Counted from the first letter of the stretch, positions 25,339 to 32,387 are shown. The stretch: DNA of 32,730 bases from Candidatus Doudnabacteria bacterium RIFCSPHIGHO2_01_48_18 (GCA_001777515.1 MFEF01000021.1:1-32730); one strand, 5' to 3'. Notes: generated by a model not told the origin, from the sequence alone. Numbers and translations: made by a program.

Positions 25339-26397
25339 TTAATAGTTGGGCGAACGCTTAATTATTGTTATAGAATGGGGGTGTGACTCTTTCAATCCGG
25401 CGTTGGTAATCTGGATAAACCTGGCGCATTCGGGCATGTCAGCAATGGTTTTTGCCCCAATATATCCCATGCCGCTCTTGATGCCGCCAGTGATCTGAAA
25501 AATTACGTCCGCAAGCTTTCCTTTGTATGGCGTGACCGCTTCGACACCTTCCGGTATATAGTTCTTTTCCGTCTTTTGGAAATACCGGTCAGAAGATTTG
25601 CCGCCCTGCATTACGCCAAGCGAACCCATACCGCGGTATGATTTAAACTCTTTGCCATTGATTTTGACAACCTTGCCTGGTGCTTCGGCTGTGCCAGCGA
25701 GCATGGAGCCAAGCATAACCGTAGAGGCGCCGGCCGCGAGTGCTTTTACAGCGTCGCCAGAATATTTGATGCCACCGTCAGCGATCACTGGAATGCCTTT
25801 TTTGCTTGCGATTTTTGCAACATCAAGTATAGCCGTGAGCTGCGGCACCCCAATGCCGGCAACAATTCTCGTAGTACAAATCGAACCTGGACCCACACCT
25901 ACCTTGATGGCGTCAGCAAATTTTATGAGTTCGGCGGCGGCTTCCTTGGTGGCGATATTGCCGACGATGAGCTGCGCGCGAATCGCTTTTTTGATTTCTT
26001 TCGCGCCCTTCAGAGAGGCGATGTTGTGCGCATGAGCTGTATCTACGATAATCACGTCCGCGCCAGCTTTATCAAGGGCTTTGGCGCGCTCTAGGTCATA
26101 CGCGCCTACCGCAGCACCAACCGCGATATCAGCGCGTTTCGCTTTTTTGACCATCGCGACCTGATCGGCAATGGAGCAATTGCGATGCAATACAGCCATC
26201 CCGCCGAGGTGGCCTAACGAAACAGCCATAGACGTCTCAGAGACTGTGTCCATGGCTGCAGAAAGAATGGGAATTTTCAGATTGATTTTGCGCGTGAGCT
26301 TTGTTTCGAGCGAGACCTCGCCTCGTACCACCCCAGATTCTCTGGGCTCAAGTAATACGTCGTCAAAGGTCAAACCTAACCGGTATTGAACGTCCAT
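25339..26397 (-). CDS. guaB: IMP dehydrogenase lacking CBS domains
   Basis: GuaB oxidises IMP to XMP with NAD, the first committed step to GMP. The 352-residue protein keeps the TIM-barrel motifs: [34 protein letters not shown], the catalytic Cys174 in [30 protein letters not shown], and the flap with SDRYF. The usual CBS pair inserted after VKKAKR is absent, and the chain goes straight to [10 protein letters not shown]. This explains the length of 352 instead of about 488. CBS domains bind ATP/GTP and tune activity, so this enzyme should lack that control. Its 5' end overlaps the prmC 3' end by 22 nt. Confidence 0.95.
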   Translation of the reverse strand: MDVQYRLGLTFDDVLLEPRESGVVRGEVSLETKLTRKINLKIPILSAAMDTVSETSMAVSLGHLGGMAVLHRNCSIADQVAMVKKAKRADIAVGAAVGAYDLERAKALDKAGADVIIVDTAHAHNIASLKGAKEIKKAIRAQLIVGNIATKEAAAELIKFADAIKVGVGPGSICTTRIVAGIGVPQLTAILDVAKIASKKGIPVIADGGIKYSGDAVKALAAGASTVMLGSMLAGTAEAPGKVVKINGKEFKSYRGMGSLGVMQGGKSSDRYFQKTEKNYIPEGVEAVTPYKGKLADVIFQITGGIKSGMGYIGAKTIADMPECARFIQITNAGLKESHPHSITIIKRSPNY

Positions 26398-27248
26398 GAC
26401 CTATTGTATACCATTGTGGCGAATTTCGCAAGCGATTTGTTTTGCGCTTTTGGAAGGAATTTTTTGACAAGTTTTTGCACGGCAGCTTTTTGTGATGGAT
26501 CGTGTTCGATCAAAATCGTAAGATTTTGATCCTGAGCAGTGCCGAAGGGGTAGGTAGAAATTTGTTTGAACAAATCTCTATAATACTTTAGACTACCTTT
26601 GCCAGCAACGAGCGCATTTTTTGGTTCATATTTTAGATCGGGATTTTTCATTTGCTTTGGGGTGAGATAGGGGAGGTTAGCTAGAATAATCGAATTTTCA
26701 ATTCTCAATTTCCAATTTTCAATCAAATTACAATTTTCAAACTTTATTTTTTTCAGAACATGATGCCTTCTTGCATTCAGCCTTGCGATCTTTAAAGCAG
26801 GTTTTGAAATATCTGTCCCGTAAAATTTTAGATTGCTTCGCCTGCGACTCGCAATGACAGCAATGGAGATTATGATTGCGCCGCTGCCTGTGCCAATATC
26901 AATTATGTTTTTGAATTTTCCAGATTTTAACAACTCCAAAGCCTTTTCCACTAAGATTTCTGTTTCTGGCCGAGGAATTAGTACATTTTGATCTACTTTG
27001 AAATCCAAGCCATAAAATTCCTTATGTCCCGTAAGGTATGCTACTGGCCAGCGATGTGATCGCTTCGCAATCATTAGTTTGTAATTGGTAGCTTGTAGTT
27101 TGGAAAGTTTTTTCTGCAGATTAGCAAACAACCAGGCTTTATTTTTTTTCGAGACATGCGACAAAAGCACCTCAGCGTCCAGCTGAGGCGATAGAGAATT
27201 TTTTTTCAATTTTTTGTCAGCCCAAATGAACGCCTCGCGGATCGTCAT
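26376..27248 (-). CDS. prmC: Release factor glutamine methyltransferase with repeat-derived segments
   Basis: PrmC methylates the Gln of the GGQ motif in release factors. The 290-residue protein has the N-terminal helical domain, [14 protein letters not shown], the SAM motif [11 protein letters not shown] (115-125) and NLPY (191-194) in place of the usual NPPY. Several stretches read like translated intergenic repeats: LQATNYKL (51-58), [10 protein letters not shown] (131-140), [10 protein letters not shown] (177-186) and [10 protein letters not shown] (233-242). The reading frame and catalytic blocks are intact. Its ATG overlaps the prfA TGA, linking it to its substrate RF1. Confidence 0.92.
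   Translation of the reverse strand: MTIREAFIWADKKLKKNSLSPQLDAEVLLSHVSKKNKAWLFANLQKKLSKLQATNYKLMIAKRSHRWPVAYLTGHKEFYGLDFKVDQNVLIPRPETEILVEKALELLKSGKFKNIIDIGTGSGAIIISIAVIASRRRSNLKFYGTDISKPALKIARLNARRHHVLKKIKFENCNLIENWKLRIENSIILANLPYLTPKQMKNPDLKYEPKNALVAGKGSLKYYRDLFKQISTYPFGTAQDQNLTILIEHDPSQKAAVQKLVKKFLPKAQNKSLAKFATMVYNRSWTFNTG
26528..26554. repeat. REP-like segment within prmC (TCCTGAG..CGAAGG)
   Basis: The plus strand reads GATCCTGAGCAGTGCCGAAG followed by GGGTAGG. It shares TCCTGAG and, a few bases on, CGAAGG with the arm at 1-97. It encodes the YPFGTAQDQ part of PrmC. Confidence 0.6.
26831..26858. repeat. REP-like segment within prmC (GATTGCTTCGCCTGCGACTC)
   Basis: The plus strand GATTGCTTCGCCTGCGACTC followed by GCAATGAC matches a dispersed bacterial repeat that I recall as GTCATTGCGAG...GAAGCAATC on the other strand. 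It encodes [10 protein letters not shown] in PrmC, between the SAM motif and the next beta strand. Confidence 0.65.
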
Positions 27249-28294
27249 TTCTTTGCTTCAAGCATTCGCTTCTGATCCTCGGCAATGAGCGCGCCAATTA
27301 CCGGCTCGATTTCGCCTTCCATTATCGTGGTGATCTGATTCCAGTTTTGGTTGATACGGTGATCAGTGACGCGGTCCTGAGGGAAATTGTAGGTTCTGAT
27401 TTTTTCGCTGCGATCGCCAGTGCCAATCTGAGATAAGCGTTTTTCACGCAGTTCCTTGTTCTTTTTTTCCTGCTCGTGTTCGTAAACGCGCGCTCTGATA
27501 ACCTGCATGGCTTTTTCCCGGTTCTGGACCTGGGAGCGTTCATCCTGGCACTGGGCCATGATGCCGGTAGGGACATGAGTGATACGGATCGCGGAGTACG
27601 TTGTATTTACTGATTGGCCTCCGTGCCCGGATGAGGTTGTGGCTTCGATTTTTAGGTCCTTGGGATCAATATCAAAATCTTTTTCCTCCAGCTCCGGTAA
27701 AACCGCGACCGTTACGGTTGAGGTATGAACCCGCCCCGATTTCTCAGTTTCCGGTACGCGCTGCACGCGGTGCACACCTGATTCGTATTTGAGGATGCCG
27801 TAAGCCCCACTGCCCCTGACCTCGCAGATCACTTCCTTAAATCCGCCGATGCCGGTGCGGCTGGAAGAGATAATATGAACCTTCCATTTTTTTGATTCTG
27901 AATATTTTTGGTACATGCGAAACAGCTCCGCGGCAAACAGGCCTGATTCATCACCGCCCGCGGCGGCTCGGATTTCCACGATCGCGTTTTTTTCATCCAG
28001 TGGATCGCGCGGCAGCATCAGAGAATCGATTTCCGCTTCCAGTGGCGGGATCTGGGTTTTGATCGCTTCGATCTCTTCTTCCGCCATTTTCGCAAACTCT
28101 GGATCACTGAGGAGTTTTTTGTTGTCTTCCATTTGATCCTGGAGCCTGCCCAACTCTTTAATCTTTTCTACGAGATCAGAGAGCTCACGCTCACGCTTGC
28201 CCAATACGCGAAGCTGCTCACCATCGTTTGCCGCGGAGAGCTTGGCCTGAATGCTGGCGTATTCGTCAAGAATTGCTTGGTACTGTTTGTCCAT
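27245..28294 (-). CDS. prfA: Peptide chain release factor 1
   Basis: RF1 reads UAA and UAG. The 349-residue protein has the helical domain 1, the stop-codon tripeptide P-E-T (181-183 in [10 protein letters not shown]), the form found in many RF1 proteins, and GGQ (225-227 in [10 protein letters not shown]) for peptidyl-tRNA hydrolysis. The C-terminus [10 protein letters not shown] followed by [10 protein letters not shown] is typical. The P-x-T rather than SPF tripeptide excludes RF2. The downstream gene prmC starts within its stop codon (ATGA). A terminator hairpin separates it from rpmE. Confidence 0.97.
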   Translation of the reverse strand: MDKQYQAILDEYASIQAKLSAANDGEQLRVLGKRERELSDLVEKIKELGRLQDQMEDNKKLLSDPEFAKMAEEEIEAIKTQIPPLEAEIDSLMLPRDPLDEKNAIVEIRAAAGGDESGLFAAELFRMYQKYSESKKWKVHIISSSRTGIGGFKEVICEVRGSGAYGILKYESGVHRVQRVPETEKSGRVHTSTVTVAVLPELEEKDFDIDPKDLKIEATTSSGHGGQSVNTTYSAIRITHVPTGIMAQCQDERSQVQNREKAMQVIRARVYEHEQEKKNKELREKRLSQIGTGDRSEKIRTYNFPQDRVTDHRINQNWNQITTIMEGEIEPVIGALIAEDQKRMLEAKK

Positions 28295-28296
28295 AA

Positions 28297-28346
28297 ATAA
28301 AAAATCAGTGCTTTGAAAAACTTACTTAAGTTATTTTAGCACTGAT
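28297..28346 (-). terminator. Terminator between rpmE and prfA
   Basis: On the minus strand, ATCAGTGCT (28346-28338) pairs with AGCACTGAT (28312-28304), enclosing a 25-nt loop that can fold further around CTTAAG, followed by TTTTTTA. It would end rpmE transcripts, or partly read through into prfA. Confidence 0.7.
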
Positions 28347-28350
28347 CGGG

Positions 28351-28638
28351 TTATTTCTCGACTTTTTTGGCGGCTTTTTTTTCCGCTTTTTTGGCGAACT
28401 TGTGTTTCTTCGAGGAGTGAACCTTGGATGCGGCTTTGGCGATTTGAATGCGTTTCTGGAATTTCTCTACGCGGCCGGCAGTATCAACGAGTTTCTGTTT
28501 GCCGGTATAGAACGGATGGCAGGCGCTGCAAATTTCCACATGGAGTTCCTCGCGGGTGCTGCCAGTGGCAAAGGTATTGCCGCAAGCGCAAACAACTTTG
28601 GCTTCAGCAAAATAGGTTGGGTGGAGGTCCTTTTTCAT
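28351..28638 (-). CDS. rpmE: 50S ribosomal protein bL31 with basic C-terminal tail
   Basis: bL31 joins the ribosomal subunits near the central protuberance. The 95-residue protein is the zinc-containing type, with Cys17, Cys19, Cys37 and Cys40 (CACG, CSAC) and [21 protein letters not shown] Lys/Ala-rich tail from about 70 to 95 extends it beyond the usual ~70 residues. Its predicted transcript start (about 28644) leaves only about 5 nt before the ATG and there is no Shine-Dalgarno, so the mRNA is probably leaderless. The promoter is divergent from, and overlaps, the promoter of an HTH protein. Confidence 0.95.
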   Translation of the reverse strand: MKKDLHPTYFAEAKVVCACGNTFATGSTREELHVEICSACHPFYTGKQKLVDTAGRVEKFQKRIQIAKAASKVHSSKKHKFAKKAEKKAAKKVEK

Positions 28639-28650
28639 ATAAGTAGACGA

Positions 28651-28679
28651 ATCATAACAAGGTCAGAGGGTTTTGACAA
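28651..28679 (-). promoter_or_regulatory. rpmE promoter
   Basis: On the minus strand, TTGTCA (28679-28674), a 17-nt spacer and TATGAT (28656-28651). The start is expected near 28644, about 5 nt before the rpmE ATG. Confidence 0.7.
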
Positions 28680-28700
28680 GGGTGTGCTCCTTGTTATGAT
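28673..28700 (+). promoter_or_regulatory. Promoter of HTH gene
   Basis: A perfect TTGACA (28673-28678), a 16-nt spacer and TATGAT (28695-28700). The start is expected near 28707, immediately before the AAAGGAGG ribosome binding site. Confidence 0.78.
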
Positions 28701-28718
28701 TAGCAAAAGGAGGCCTAT

Positions 28719-29084
28719 ATGAAGACTCATGGTGTCGCACCGTCGATCCAAAAGATGTTGAGAGCGCAGAAATTTTCACTTTTTGACTCGATAGTGGACG
28801 ATTCGGTGTCAGAAATCCCGGCCGAAAAACCGGCCAAGCAGATACCGGCGCGAAAAAGATCTAATGTTCCCGCCGCCGGTGTTTTGCACTCAGTAGAAAG
28901 AAAAAAGCAGTTTTTGGATATTCCAACGGCAGCGGAACTGGCAGGATTTTCTATCCGTCATTTTCGGCGGATCATGGATGACGACAAAATCCCGATCATG
29001 CAAATCGGCCACAAATTCTTCATTCTTGGACGCGATTTCAATAACTGGGAAGCTTCCAAGAAATCAACAAGCGGATCATCATGA
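28719..29084 (+). CDS. Excisionase/MerR-type helix-turn-helix protein
   Basis: The 121-residue protein has an unstructured, Pro/Lys-rich N-terminal half. The C-terminal half is a winged helix of the excisionase (HTH_17) type: FLDIPTAAELAGFSIRHFRRI, then DDKIPIMQIGHKFFILGRDFNNW (about 65-110). Such domains bind DNA as small architectural or regulatory proteins. No phage or integrase genes are nearby, so a regulatory role is more likely than excision. It has a textbook AAAGGAGG site 5 nt before the ATG and a strong promoter. A 13-bp perfect inverted repeat spans its promoter and that of rpmE, a natural place for autoregulation (inference). Confidence 0.85.
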   Translation: MKTHGVAPSIQKMLRAQKFSLFDSIVDDSVSEIPAEKPAKQIPARKRSNVPAAGVLHSVERKKQFLDIPTAAELAGFSIRHFRRIMDDDKIPIMQIGHKFFILGRDFNNWEASKKSTSGSS

Positions 29085-29097
29085 CCGAACGCAACTT

Positions 29098-29141
29098 AGG
29101 CCTCGCAAGAGACGAACATTATGTTCGTTTCCGCGAGGCCT
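29098..29141. terminator. Hairpin between convergent genes, no T-run
   Basis: AGGCCTCGC (29098-29106) pairs with GCGAGGCCT (29133-29141), and the inner ACGAAC (29112-29117) pairs with GTTCGT (29123-29128). It lies between the HTH gene stop and the stop of the broken membrane gene, where a two-way terminator is expected. It lacks a U tract, so it may instead be a REP-like element. Confidence 0.5.
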
Positions 29142-29148
29142 GATTTAG

Positions 29149-29456
29149 TCAAAGCGTGGTTTGGTTCAACGCGGTTGCCGCGAAAGGGATTGACACTGCA
29201 CCGATGAGAAATAATAATCCCATAGCTCCCGCAAACGCGCCGGTCTCGATTATTTCCGGGTAAAAGCAATACAGCACTAGTACCAGGAACGGAATCATCG
29301 TTCCCACATCCAGAAGAGCCAGGATGATTTTGAATTTTGCCGGCAGCCCGGTTTTTCATGTTTCCCAACCCGGCGCTTTTTGGCCGGCAGCGATTGCCTG
29401 TTCCTGGATCTGAATATATCTTCCTGTTCAAGAGGCGCAAATCCAAGGATTTGCAA
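29149..29456 (-). pseudogene. Frameshifted small membrane protein gene
   Basis: Two adjacent minus-strand frames join into one plausible 102-residue protein if a single base is added at the ACCGGG at 29352-29347. The first part starts at TTG 29456 with QILGFAPLEQEDIFRSRNR and continues with SLPAKKRRVGKHEKP. The second part, GLPAKFKIILALLDVGTMIP and onward, has two membrane helices (about 42-66 and 73-95) and ends NQTTL. Each part alone lacks a good start or a good end. Either the gene is broken or there is a sequencing error. Function is unknown. The product would have a basic cytoplasmic N-terminus and two helices. Confidence 0.55.
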
Positions 29457-29479
29457 ATTTTTGAAACTGCTGTTATAAT
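29451..29479 (+). promoter_or_regulatory. rpsB-tsf operon promoter
   Basis: TTGCAA (29451-29456), a 17-nt spacer and a perfect TATAAT (29474-29479). The transcript start near 29486 gives a leader of about 140 nt. The same bases read TATAAC on the minus strand (29477-29472), facing the broken membrane gene. Confidence 0.78.
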
Positions 29480-29485
29480 CTGAAA

Positions 29486-29625
29486 AGTATTATTAATCAC
29501 ACATTTCCTCCCGCCCAAATTTGCTACGCAAATTTCAGTCGGGCAAGCTGATTGGCCCCTGATTCATTACCCTTGCGAGGGAACTGAATTCGCTACAGTT
29601 GAGAGGAAAGAGGACAAAGGGAATA
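29486..29625 (+). promoter_or_regulatory. Structured rpsB leader, possible uS2 control element
   Basis: The leader folds into AAATTTGC-TAC-GCAAATTT (29517-29535), flanked by CCCG and CGGG, then CCCT-TGCG-AGGG (around 29570-29581). TTTCCTC (29504-29510) can pair with GAGGAAA (29603-29609) in the purine-rich ribosome binding region. Many bacteria control rpsB through leader RNA binding by uS2. This leader resembles that situation in position and structure, but no specific family was confirmed. Confidence 0.45.
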
Positions 29626-30390
29626 ATGAATTATCCTACATTAGAAGAACTGCTCACCGCAGGGGTCCATTTTGGACATCTCTCTTCCAGGTGGAATCCG
29701 AAAATGAGTCGGTACATTTTCGCCACCCGGAACCGGATCCATGTTATCAATCTCGAGAAAACTCTCGAGCAGCTCAAAAAAGCGCTCGATTTCGTAAAAG
29801 CTACCGCCAGCGCGGGGGGTCAGGTTTTGTTTGTCGGAACCAAGCGCCAAGCCAAAGACGCGGTCAAAAAAGCAGCTCAGGCCTGCGGCATGCCATACGT
29901 AACCATCCGCTGGCTCGGCGGTACTTTCACCAATTTCAAAACTATCCAGAAAACCATCAAAAAGCTGGAGCGTTTGCAGAAACTGGCCGCGAGTCCGGAT
30001 TTTGAGACTAAATACATCAAAAAGGAGCGTTTGCTTATCGAACGCGAGATTGCCAAACTGGCAAACCTTTTTGAAGGCATTAAGGATCTGCGAAAACTGC
30101 CGGAAGCGATTTTCGCAGTCGATATCAATCATGACAAAATCGCGGTCACTGAGGCCAGAAAAACTAACATCAAGGTCATCGGCCTCGTGGACACCAACTC
30201 TGATCCGGAAGGAATCAGCTATGTTATCCCTTCCAACGATGATTCTATCAAAGCGATCTCTCTGATGTGCGACGCTGTCGCTAGCGCGATAAACGAAGGT
30301 AAACTGGACGCGCCTGCGGCCTCCTCACCTCAGCCGAGCGTGGCCGTTCCCTCTCCCGCAAGGGGCGAGGGTAAAAAGGAAAATATCTAA
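29626..30390 (+). CDS. rpsB: 30S ribosomal protein uS2 with repeat-derived C-terminus
   Basis: The 254-residue protein starts at ATG 29626, giving MNYPTLEELLTAGVHFGHLSSRWNPKM, the family start. A TTG nine codons earlier is rejected. Conserved blocks are RNRIHVINLEKT, FVGTKRQAKDAV, RWLGGTFTNFKTI and GLVDTNSDPEGISYVIPSNDDS. After CDAVASAINEG the tail reads SSPQPSVAVPSPARGEGKKENI. It is encoded by a REP-like palindrome (30319-30371) rather than the usual charged uS2 tail. The ribosome binding site is AAAGGGA. The stop overlaps the tsf ATG (TAATG). Confidence 0.96.
   Translation: MNYPTLEELLTAGVHFGHLSSRWNPKMSRYIFATRNRIHVINLEKTLEQLKKALDFVKATASAGGQVLFVGTKRQAKDAVKKAAQACGMPYVTIRWLGGTFTNFKTIQKTIKKLERLQKLAASPDFETKYIKKERLLIEREIAKLANLFEGIKDLRKLPEAIFAVDINHDKIAVTEARKTNIKVIGLVDTNSDPEGISYVIPSNDDSIKAISLMCDAVASAINEGKLDAPAASSPQPSVAVPSPARGEGKKENI
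30319..30371. repeat. REP-like palindrome forming the rpsB 3' end
   Basis: CCCTC-T-CCC-GCAA-GGGG-C-GAGGG (30349-30371) folds into a hairpin and resembles the widespread CCCTCTCCC...GGGAGAGGG dispersed repeats whose translations read SPARGEG (recalled). It is read in frame as the last part of uS2. Confidence 0.7.
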
Positions 30391-30992
30391 TGGCAGAGAA
30401 GATTTCCGCCGCCCAAGTCAAACTTTTGCGTGAACAAACCGGCGCTGGCATGATGGATGCCAAAGCCGCTCTCGCTGAAACAAACGGCGTTGTCGCATCC
30501 GCCATTGAGCTGCTGCGCAAAAAAGGCGTTCTCAAGGCAGGCAAGAAATCAGACCGCATCACCAAGCAAGGATTGATCCATGCCTATATTCACGGTGAAG
30601 GGCGCATTGGTGTGCTTTTGGAAGTAAACTGCGAAACCGATTTTGTGGCTCGCAATGAAGATTTCAAGGGATTGGTTCATGACCTGGCTCTGCATATCGC
30701 GGCCTCAAACCCTCTCTACGTTTCGAGGGAAGAGGTGCCGTCTGTAATGGTGGAAAAGGAAAAAAGCATTTATCTCGAGCAGGTGCAAATGAATCCGCCT
30801 AAGGCGGACAACATTATCGAAAAAATTGTGGAAGGCAAGCTTGAAAAATTCTATGAGCAGATTTGCCTCCTCGAGCAGCCGTTCGTCAAAGACAGTGATG
30901 TTACAGTCAAAGAGCTCGTGACCCAGAAAATCGCTACCATTGGAGAGAACATTCAGGTCCGCAGATTCACAAGATACGTCCTGGGCGAATAG
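30390..30992 (+). CDS. tsf: Elongation factor Ts
   Basis: EF-Ts is the nucleotide exchange factor for EF-Tu. The 200-residue protein has the N-terminal UBA-like domain (ISAAQVKLLREQTGAGMMDAKAAL), the TDFVARN motif (83-89) that contacts EF-Tu, and one core repeat followed by a C-terminal segment (FVKDSDVTVKEL, then VRRFTRYVLGE). It is the short, single-core form, similar in length to the Thermus protein rather than the ~283-residue E. coli one. It overlaps rpsB by one base, the usual rpsB-tsf pair. Confidence 0.97.
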   Translation: MAEKISAAQVKLLREQTGAGMMDAKAALAETNGVVASAIELLRKKGVLKAGKKSDRITKQGLIHAYIHGEGRIGVLLEVNCETDFVARNEDFKGLVHDLALHIAASNPLYVSREEVPSVMVEKEKSIYLEQVQMNPPKADNIIEKIVEGKLEKFYEQICLLEQPFVKDSDVTVKELVTQKIATIGENIQVRRFTRYVLGE

Positions 30993-31028
30993 CGTCAAAA
31001 TTAAAATTAAATAGTAATTTTGGCCCGC

Positions 31029-31880
31029 ATGTTTCTATTCATTCCGCAATTATTAATAGTGCTTTCCCTGGCCGGCATTATTTTGATTGTTTTGCGGCGC
31101 ACGCCAGAGCTTCGGTTCCCAGTTCCGGTTCTTGTCAAAAATCTTGAGGGATTTTTGCAAAAATGGACCGCGCTAGGCTTCGAAAAGCTTTGGCTTTTTG
31201 TTTTAGAGGTAAAGGAAATCTCCAAAAAAACCAAGCCGCTTGGATTTTTGCCAAAGAGCCTGCCAAAGCTCCATTTGCCAGGACGGCCGCGCCTCAATAT
31301 GTCTTCGTTTACCGGTCCCAAACCCGGAACCGCAGAGTTTTTCATTAAGCAAGGCGAGAAATCCTTAGCGGCCGGCGATCATTATAATGCGGAACAAAAT
31401 TTTATTCGAGCCATAAAAAAAGAACCCCAGAGCGAGCAGGCTTTTGCTTATTTGGGCAAGCTGTACCTCGGGCAGGACAAAATCAGGGAAGCGATTGAGA
31501 CTTTTCGTTTTTTGGTCAAGCACCATCCGGATAAAGGCCACTATCATGCCAGCCTTGGCCAGGCTTTTCATAACAGTAAGCAGTATGACAAAGCAATCGC
31601 CGCTCATGAGCGCGCGATAGAGCTTGATCCAAACAATCCGCGCCGCTATCTCAACCTCGGCATGACGCTCGAAGCAAAAAAACATTTAGAAGAAGCGATT
31701 CTCAACTATCGCAAGGCCGTTGATCTCGACGGAGACAATACGCACTATGTCATGATTCTTTCCGAAGCATTGGCGAAAAAGGGAGATAAAGATGAAGCGG
31801 AAATTCTTTTGGAAAAGATTCTGATGGTTGAGCCTACCAATCAGCATGCCAGGGAAAAATTGATGAGCTTAAAATATTGA
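31029..31880 (+). CDS. Membrane-anchored TPR protein
   Basis: From the ATG at 31029 the protein has 283 residues; a TTG three codons upstream is possible. An N-terminal membrane helix (about 3-21) is followed by a basic linker and then about five tetratricopeptide repeats from residue 100 on. They include NAEQNFIRAIKKEPQSEQAF, REAIETFRFLVKHHPDKGHY, DKAIAAHERAIELDPNNPRRY and EEAILNYRKAVDLDGDNTHY. TPRs bind protein partners. The specific partner is unknown. The gene follows tsf with a 36-nt gap and no GC-rich terminator, so it may be the third gene of the rpsB operon. No Shine-Dalgarno is visible. Confidence 0.88.
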   Translation: MFLFIPQLLIVLSLAGIILIVLRRTPELRFPVPVLVKNLEGFLQKWTALGFEKLWLFVLEVKEISKKTKPLGFLPKSLPKLHLPGRPRLNMSSFTGPKPGTAEFFIKQGEKSLAAGDHYNAEQNFIRAIKKEPQSEQAFAYLGKLYLGQDKIREAIETFRFLVKHHPDKGHYHASLGQAFHNSKQYDKAIAAHERAIELDPNNPRRYLNLGMTLEAKKHLEEAILNYRKAVDLDGDNTHYVMILSEALAKKGDKDEAEILLEKILMVEPTNQHAREKLMSLKY

Positions 31881-31896
31881 CTAAGAACAAATAACA

Positions 31897-32379
31897 ATGA
31901 AAAAATTTCTCATTGCTGTTTTGCTCATAGTCGCCGTCACCGGCGTTTACGCGCTAACCATGAAAGACGAAGCGGCAGAGATGCGTGAGACAGAAATTAA
32001 CAACGAAACAGATGACAACACTAACCATTCGCCGCCGCCAGATGGCGGACCGAACCCACAGCCAAACAAGGATGACATAGGTGATGTGGACCCTGCGCCG
32101 GCTGCAACCAAGACTTTTAACGTAACTGGCAGAAACTTTTCATTCTCCACAACTGAAATTCGCGTCAAAAAAGGGGATACCGTAATAATCAATTTTGAAA
32201 GCACAGATGGGTTTCACGATTGGGTGGTTGACGAGTTCAACGCCAAAACCGAGCAGGTAAATCCGGGTAAAAAAACCACTACACAGTTCATCGCGGACAA
32301 AACCGGCACGTTTGAATACTACTGTTCAGTTTCTATTCATAGAGCCGCGGGCATGAAAGGCAAGCTTATTGTCGAGTAA
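31897..32379 (+). CDS. Secreted cupredoxin (plastocyanin/azurin-like)
   Basis: The 160-residue protein has an N-terminal signal or anchor (4-20), an acidic Pro/Asn/Asp-rich linker (about 23-68) and a single cupredoxin domain (about 72-160). All four type 1 copper ligands are present: His107 in GFHDWVV, then Cys143, His148 and Met153 in YYCSVSIHRAAGM. The usual Pro-Gly before the second His (CSVPGH) is Ser-Ile here. It probably carries electrons or binds copper outside the cytoplasmic membrane. The gene is 16 nt after the TPR gene and is followed by a strong terminator, so it ends the operon. Confidence 0.92.
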   Translation: MKKFLIAVLLIVAVTGVYALTMKDEAAEMRETEINNETDDNTNHSPPPDGGPNPQPNKDDIGDVDPAPAATKTFNVTGRNFSFSTTEIRVKKGDTVIINFESTDGFHDWVVDEFNAKTEQVNPGKKTTTQFIADKTGTFEYYCSVSIHRAAGMKGKLIVE

Positions 32380-32387
32380 CTGAGTAA

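Larger units (their letters stand above)
28650..28701. promoter_or_regulatory. Perfect 13-bp inverted repeat, candidate operator
   Basis: AATCATAACAAGG (28650-28662) and CCTTGTTATGATT (28689-28701) are exact reverse complements. Their centre lies in the TTGACA box (28673-28678). Each arm contains the -10 of one of two divergent promoters. A dimeric regulator bound to both arms would shut off rpmE and the HTH gene together. Confidence 0.75.

Noticed and set aside
28304-28346. CIRCE-like heat shock operator (AGCACTGAT arms)
   Set aside because: The arms are in the opposite order to TTAGCACTC-N9-GAGTGCTAA and the spacer is 25 nt. With the adjacent U tract it reads as a terminator.
28719-29084. 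Prophage or integrative element around the excisionase-like gene
   Set aside because: No integrase, phage gene or att-like direct repeat is nearby. The flanking genes are ribosomal.
29096-29518. 140-codon minus-strand open frame
   Set aside because: Its sequence is low in hydrophobic pattern and has no family features. The neighbouring frames hold the membrane protein pattern, so this frame is a shadow of the broken gene.
29085-29625. tRNA, RNase P, tmRNA or 5S RNA in the largest gaps
   Set aside because: No cloverleaf, GTTCRA loop, CCA end or conserved RNA core was found. The space is taken by a hairpin, the broken gene and the rpsB leader.
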